Assembly: GCA_021781285.1 (NCBI GenBank)
Contig: JAJXXD010000002.1
Location: forward strand, 1 to 9,210
From: a bacterium
GTDB taxonomy: Bacteria; SZUA-79; Acidulodesulfobacterales; Acidulodesulfobacteraceae
DNA length: 9,210 nucleotides
Direction of reading: 5' to 3'
The translations under genes were made by a program, and so were the position numbers. The notes under the pieces are model-generated. The model was not told the DNA's origin. It worked only from the letters and a program-made list of their open reading frames with translations, and did no database searches. Numbering within the stretch: position 1 is the first letter of the stretch; every line of letters starts with the position of its first letter. This document shows positions 5,196 to 9,210 of this stretch, in pieces.

Positions 5196-6209
5196 ATGGC
5201 AAATTTAAGAATTGCAATAAATGGATTCGGAAGGATAGGCAGAAACGTCTTTAGAATATTTCAGAGCATGATTGCCAAAGGAGAGCAGGTTGAAATAGTC
5301 GCCATCAACGATATTACCAACCCGCAAGTGCTTGCCCATCTTCTTAAATACGATTCCGTTCACGGCAAAGCCGGCTTCTATGTGGGATACGATATAGACC
5401 ATATAATTGCCGATAATAGGGAAACACTAATTACGGCAATAAAAGACCCTGCCGAACTTTTATGGAAACATCTAGGCGTTGATTTAGTTATCGAATCTAC
5501 GGGGCTTTTTACCAAACGAGGCGATGCGGAAAAACATATCCAAGCCGGAGCTAAAAAAGTTTTAATCTCCGCTCCCGCCCATGACCCGGATGTTACGATA
5601 GTACTCGGAGTTAACGATAAAATTTACGACAAAAGTAAGCATTCTATCGTGTCTATGGCGTCATGCACCACAAACTGTCTTGCTCCCGTCGCCAAAGTAT
5701 TGCATGAAAATTTTACGATAGAAAAAGGCAATATGACCACCGCGCATTCTTACACCAACGACCAGAGGATATTGGATTTACCCCATAAAGATTTAAGAAG
5801 GGCGAGAGCCGCTTCGCTGTCTATTATTCCGACTACGACCGGCGCGGCAAAAGCTCTTTGCGAAGTATTGCCGGAACTCAAGGGCAAGCTCGACGGAATG
5901 TCGTTAAGGGTGCCTACGCCGGATGTTTCCATTAACGACCTTGTATGCAAGGTTTCCAAAAAAACTTCCATTTTAGAGGTTAATTCAAAATTAGAGGAAG
6001 CTTCCGAAACCTATCTTAAAGGAATTCTTGCGTTCAGCAAAGAGCCTTTGGTTTCCATAGATTATATCGGAGACCCCCACTCTTCTATAATCGATTCTTT
6101 GAGCACGAAAGTTATCGGGGACGACCTCGTAAAGGTTCTCGCTTGGTACGATAACGAATGGGGATATTCCACAAGGCTTGCCGAAATGGCGGTTTTTATG
6201 ACGAAATAA
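5196..6209 (+). CDS. gap: Glyceraldehyde-3-phosphate dehydrogenase, type I
   Basis: Cytoplasmic glycolytic enzyme that converts glyceraldehyde-3-phosphate, NAD and phosphate to 1,3-bisphosphoglycerate. The 337-residue length is standard. The Rossmann motif GFGRIG is at 10-15, and AIND with D39, the residue that favours NAD, is at 36-39. The active site SCTTN (156-160) carries nucleophile C157, with H184 in TTAHSYTNDQ. LDLPHKDLRRARAA (193-206) is the pattern of the NAD-dependent catabolic form, and WYDNEWGYS (317-325) is the C-terminal signature. The residue two before the active-site Ala-Ser is unusual: SMASCTTN where most family members read SNASCTTN (M154). The ATG is preceded by the G-rich site at 5184-5191. 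It is followed 11 bp later by pgk, which supports a glycolytic role. Confidence 0.97.
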   Translation: MANLRIAINGFGRIGRNVFRIFQSMIAKGEQVEIVAINDITNPQVLAHLLKYDSVHGKAGFYVGYDIDHIIADNRETLITAIKDPAELLWKHLGVDLVIESTGLFTKRGDAEKHIQAGAKKVLISAPAHDPDVTIVLGVNDKIYDKSKHSIVSMASCTTNCLAPVAKVLHENFTIEKGNMTTAHSYTNDQRILDLPHKDLRRARAASLSIIPTTTGAAKALCEVLPELKGKLDGMSLRVPTPDVSINDLVCKVSKKTSILEVNSKLEEASETYLKGILAFSKEPLVSIDYIGDPHSSIIDSLSTKVIGDDLVKVLAWYDNEWGYSTRLAEMAVFMTK

Positions 6210-6220
6210 GGAAAATCCGG

Positions 6221-7450
6221 ATGAATAATATTGTTTATATCGATGAAATAGACATCAGGAATAAAACCCTGCTTATAAGAGTGGATTTTAACGTTCCTCT
6301 CGACCAGAACGGTAATATTGCCGACGATACGCGTATAAGGGCGGTTCTTCCCACCTTAAATTACTGCCTCGACGAAAATACAAAAGTTGTTTTAATGTCG
6401 CATATGGGAAGGCCTAAAGGTAAAAAAGTTCCGGAACTTTCACTGCTGGTAGTGGCAAAAAGACTGAGCAGGCTTTTAGACAAAGACGTTAAATTTGTCG
6501 GGGAATGCGTCGGCGAACTTGCGGAAAATACCGTCAAATCAGCCGGCTTCGGCGATATTATACTTCTCGAAAATTTAAGATTTTATCCCGAAGAAACAAA
6601 CAACGACGACGCGTTCGGCAAAAAATTAGCTTCCCTTTGCGATATTTACGTCAACGATGCATTTGCTACCGCCCACAGATCGCATGCTTCCAATGTTGCG
6701 GTTACAAAATTCGTAAATACTTGCGCCGCAGGTTTTCTGATAAGGAAAGAGTTAAATTATTTCACCAGAGCCGTAGAAAACCCTATGAAGCCTTTTGTGG
6801 CAATCGTCGGAGGAGCAAAAGTTTCCGGAAAAATAGAAGTCCTGTCTAACTTAGCCGATAAAATAGACAAATTAATTATCGGCGGAGCGATGTCCAATAC
6901 GTTTCTTAAGGCGTTAGGACACGACGTGGGAAGTTCGCTTGTCGAAGACGAAATGCTCGAATATGCCAAAAAAACTCTTGAAAAAATAAATGAAAAGAAA
7001 ATAAAGCTTTATCTGCCGGTCGATGTGGTCGTTGCCGACAAATTAGCGCCGGATGCGGAAACAAAGGTTACGACTATTCAGGAGATTCCTAAAGGTTGGA
7101 TGGCTTTGGATATCGGTCCTGCGACAGTTACTCTTTTTACCGAAGCCATTCAGAACGCTAAAACCATCGTATGGAACGGACCTATGGGCGTCTTTGAAAT
7201 GGATGCGTTCAGCAGGGGAACTTTTGCTCTGGTTTCCAGCGTTGCAAACGCCTATGCCTTAACGATAGTAGGAGGCGGCGATACCGACGTCGCATTGCAC
7301 AGAGCGGGTGAATTTGCAAAAATGTCATATGTTTCGACCGGAGGCGGAGCATTTCTTGAGCTTCTGGAGGGGAAAAAACTGCCGGGCATAGAAGCGTTAA
7401 TCGACTGTTCCAAAAAAAATAATTTAAAACAACAGACTATAAAACAATAG
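6221..7450 (+). CDS. pgk: Phosphoglycerate kinase
   Basis: Transfers phosphate from 1,3-bisphosphoglycerate to ADP, giving ATP and 3-phosphoglycerate, the step after Gap. The protein has 409 residues, close to the usual 390-400 with a short polar C-terminal tail (KKNNLKQQTIKQ). The family signature LLIRVDFNVP (17-26), substrate-binding SHMGRP (60-65), ENLRFYPEE in the N-domain, VGGAKVSGKI at the start of the C-domain, GGGDT (351-355) and STGGGA (372-377) are all present. The frame is open back to 6158 inside gap. The ATG at 6221 is chosen because TAAGGA (6207-6212), which overlaps the gap stop codon, lies 8 nt before it, and because the protein then starts at the family's usual place. It lies in one operon with gap and lspA. 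Confidence 0.97.
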   Translation: MNNIVYIDEIDIRNKTLLIRVDFNVPLDQNGNIADDTRIRAVLPTLNYCLDENTKVVLMSHMGRPKGKKVPELSLLVVAKRLSRLLDKDVKFVGECVGELAENTVKSAGFGDIILLENLRFYPEETNNDDAFGKKLASLCDIYVNDAFATAHRSHASNVAVTKFVNTCAAGFLIRKELNYFTRAVENPMKPFVAIVGGAKVSGKIEVLSNLADKIDKLIIGGAMSNTFLKALGHDVGSSLVEDEMLEYAKKTLEKINEKKIKLYLPVDVVVADKLAPDAETKVTTIQEIPKGWMALDIGPATVTLFTEAIQNAKTIVWNGPMGVFEMDAFSRGTFALVSSVANAYALTIVGGGDTDVALHRAGEFAKMSYVSTGGGAFLELLEGKKLPGIEALIDCSKKNNLKQQTIKQ

Positions 7451-7458
7451 CAACTTTA

Positions 7459-7920
7459 ATGAAAAAAAAATTAGTCATATTAATTTCCGTTTTCATTCCC
7501 ATCCTAATATTAGACCAGTTATTGAAATTTTTTATAAATAACGGAATACCTTTGACCGATAAAATAACGGTCGTAAGCCATTATTTCAATATAGTCCATA
7601 TCGACAACACCGGCGTTGCGTTTGGATTTATGAGCGGCTATTCGGCTCTGTTTATAATATTTCTTACGGCTTTAATAATTGCGGCTATAACATACTTTTT
7701 ATTCAAGGCAAAAATCGACGCCGGTTTATTTATAATATCTTCGTCCTTGATTATTTCAGGCGCATTTTCAAATCTTTTAAGCAGGATTTTTCAGAGATAT
7801 GTAGTAGATTTTCTCGATTTTCATATTTACGGCTATCACTGGCCGAGTTTTAATTTAGCGGACAGTTCTGTTGTCGTCGGAACGATACTGCTTTTTATAT
7901 CGGTTATAAAATATATTTAA
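7459..7920 (+). CDS. lspA: Prolipoprotein signal peptidase II
   Basis: Inner-membrane aspartic protease that removes the signal peptide of lipoproteins after diacylglyceryl transfer. The 153 residues contain four hydrophobic spans (about 5-24, 62-82, 88-105, 136-152). Conserved motifs are D19 in LDQLLK, NTGVAFGF (50-57), GAFSNLLSR (101-109), VVDFLDF (115-121) with catalytic D117, and FNLADSS (131-137) with catalytic D135. One departure stands out: the third motif, normally N-x-x-D-R, reads N-L-L-S-R, so Ser108 replaces a widely conserved Asp. The catalytic pair is intact. The ATG is 8 bp after the pgk stop and has no Shine-Dalgarno, so translation may depend on coupling to pgk. The gene continues the gap-pgk operon into leuS. 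Confidence 0.93.
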   Translation: MKKKLVILISVFIPILILDQLLKFFINNGIPLTDKITVVSHYFNIVHIDNTGVAFGFMSGYSALFIIFLTALIIAAITYFLFKAKIDAGLFIISSSLIISGAFSNLLSRIFQRYVVDFLDFHIYGYHWPSFNLADSSVVVGTILLFISVIKYI

Positions 7921-7925
7921 AAATT

Positions 7926-7931
7926 TATAAT
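7926..7931 (+). promoter_or_regulatory. TATAAT just upstream of leuS
   Basis: A perfect -10 hexamer 10 nt before the leuS ATG would start transcription near 7938, a leader of about 4 nt. No good -35 lies 16-18 bp upstream (GTTATA at 7903-7908, 3/6). In an A+T-rich gap this may be chance. Confidence 0.25.
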
Positions 7932-7941
7932 ATTAATTTAA

Positions 7942-9210
7942 ATGAAAGTTTTGGCAGATAAAAATTACGATTTTAATAAGATAGAAAGCAAATGGCAGTC
8001 TTTATGGGAAAAAGAAAATACGTTTGCCGTAAAGAACGCTGTGGAAAATAAGCCGAAATTTTACTGTCTGGAGATGTTTCCGTATCCTTCCGGCAGAATT
8101 CATATGGGCCATGTCAGGAATTATGCCATAGGGGATGCCGTTGCCCGATTTAAAAGATTAAACGGTTTTAACGTGCTTCACCCGATAGGATTCGACAGTT
8201 TCGGGCTTCCCGCCGAAAATGCCGCGATAAAGAATAAAACCAACCCCGTCCTCTGGACCCGAAATAACATAGATTATATGGCGGCGCAACTTAAAGAACT
8301 CGGTTTTTCGTACGATTGGAACAGAATCGTAATAACTTCCGACCCTGAATATTATAAATGGGAGCAGTTATTTTTTCTGCAAATGTTCAAAAAAGGGCTG
8401 GCTTATAAAAAGATTTCCAACGTCAACTGGTGCGATTCCTGCAATACGACTCTTGCCAACGAACAGGTGGAAGACGGCAGATGCTGGAGATGCGGCAATA
8501 GCGTGAATATAAAAAATATGGAGCAGTGGTTTTTTAAAATAACCGCTTATGCGGAAGAACTGCTTGATGATTTGGACGGTTTAGGCGGCTGGCCGGACAA
8601 AGTCAAAACTATGCAAAGGAACTGGATTGGAAAAAGTTCCGGCTTAAGCCTGTTTTTTAAGGTAGAAGGTTCGGAAGACAACAAAGACGAAATAGAAATA
8701 TTCACGACGAGACCGGATACTATTTTCGGAGCGACTTTTGTCGCAATGTCCCCGTTTCATCCGCTTGCGAAAAAATTGATTAAAACCCCCGAAAAGATAG
8801 CCGAACTGGAAAAAATGACGCATAATTCCTTAATTTCCAAGGATATTTCAGAAAAAGAAGGTTTTTTTACGGGTTCTTTTGCCGTAAATCCTTTTAACGA
8901 AAAAAAAATGCCGGTATATATCGCAAACTTTGTTTTAATGGATTACGGAACGGGCGCGATAATGTCCGTTCCCGCTCATGACGTTCGCGATTACGAATTT
9001 GCCGAAAAATACGGGATTGAAATAATCAGGGTAATCAAACCGGCAACCTCCGGAAAAGAAGATGAAAGACTGCCTTTTACCGCATCCGGAACGCTGATTA
9101 ATTCGGGAGAGTTTGACGGACTTTTTTCAGAAGAAGCTAAAGAAAAAATTTCCGCATATGCCGAAAAAACGGGAATAGGCAGGAAAGTTGTCAATTACAG
9201 GCTCAGGGAC
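7942..9210 (+). CDS. leuS: Leucyl-tRNA synthetase, N-terminal part (cut by window edge)
   Basis: Cytoplasmic class I synthetase that charges tRNA-Leu. The first 423 codons are present and open to the last base; the full protein is normally about 800-870 residues. Visible are FPYPSGRIHMGHVRNY (46-61) with the HIGH-type HMGH at 54-57, GFDSFGLPAENAA (83-95), and a zinc-ribbon insert with C164, C167, C181 and C184. The CP1 editing domain has TTRPDTIFGAT (255-265) and VPAHDVRD (343-350), where D347 corresponds to the editing-site Asp. The KMSKS loop lies beyond the window. The in-frame TAA right before ATG 7942 makes this the first possible start. There is no Shine-Dalgarno. It follows lspA by 21 bp, probably in the gap-pgk-lspA transcript. 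Confidence 0.96.
   Translation, partial: MKVLADKNYDFNKIESKWQSLWEKENTFAVKNAVENKPKFYCLEMFPYPSGRIHMGHVRNYAIGDAVARFKRLNGFNVLHPIGFDSFGLPAENAAIKNKTNPVLWTRNNIDYMAAQLKELGFSYDWNRIVITSDPEYYKWEQLFFLQMFKKGLAYKKISNVNWCDSCNTTLANEQVEDGRCWRCGNSVNIKNMEQWFFKITAYAEELLDDLDGLGGWPDKVKTMQRNWIGKSSGLSLFFKVEGSEDNKDEIEIFTTRPDTIFGATFVAMSPFHPLAKKLIKTPEKIAELEKMTHNSLISKDISEKEGFFTGSFAVNPFNEKKMPVYIANFVLMDYGTGAIMSVPAHDVRDYEFAEKYGIEIIRVIKPATSGKEDERLPFTASGTLINSGEFDGLFSEEAKEKISAYAEKTGIGRKVVNYRLRD

Noticed and set aside
6158..6220. pgk start at 6158 within gap
   Set aside because: It adds 21 residues unlike Pgk, and TAAGGA with ATG 6221 explains initiation.
6505..7262. Small ORFs inside pgk (plus 6505-6849, minus 6757-6969, plus 7053-7262)
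   Set aside because: They are other-frame shadows of a conserved gene with no supporting motifs.
1..9210. CRISPR arrays, insertion sequences, attachment sites, replication origin
   Set aside because: No spaced direct repeats, transposase or terminal inverted repeats, or clusters of DnaA-type boxes were seen.

Overview
The window is an A+T-rich bacterial chromosomal segment made almost entirely of housekeeping genes. No phage, transposon, plasmid, CRISPR or rRNA signal was seen. Prolipoprotein signal peptidase (lspA), an exported protein and an HD-GYP protein point to a Gram-negative bacterium. The mix of A+T-rich codons and a coaD/rpsT/holA/secG/leuS neighbourhood would fit a low-GC Deltaproteobacterium in the broad sense (for example the Sva0485/Acidulodesulfobacterales type). 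That placement is a guess from style, not a demonstrated assignment.

Layout. On the left, coaD (minus) diverges from rpsT (plus). rpsT converges on holA (minus), and the two share their last 6 bp. holA diverges from secG (plus), which is followed by a class II tRNA-Leu (plus). The tRNA ends one base short of the stop codon of an HD-GYP gene (minus). That gene lies 16 bp downstream of a metallo-beta-lactamase-fold hydrolase gene, forming a two-gene minus-strand operon. A 244-bp A+T-rich divergent intergenic region follows. Next, on the plus strand, come a secreted Gly/Tyr/Trp-rich protein with Arg-Gly-Gln repeats and a tight run gap - pgk - lspA - leuS (gaps 11, 8 and 21 bp). leuS runs off the right edge.

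Function. CoaD makes the CoA precursor dephospho-CoA. S20 builds the 30S subunit. HolA loads the replication clamp. SecG and LspA serve protein export and lipoprotein maturation. Gap and Pgk are consecutive glycolytic steps. LeuS charges the same tRNA family that the window encodes. The HD-GYP protein may act in cyclic-di-GMP turnover or sensing.

Points of interest. The tRNA-Leu appears to carry anticodon AAG, which is rare in bacteria. secG has a perfect -10 box placed so that transcription would begin at or next to the ATG (a leaderless mRNA), and several other genes also lack a Shine-Dalgarno. The HD-GYP protein has Asn where the family usually has a metal-binding Asp. LspA has Ser in place of the Asp of its N-x-x-D-R motif. 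The exported repeat protein is of unknown function. I found no convincing undescribed multi-gene system; the strongest leads are the A34 tRNA and the leaderless initiation.
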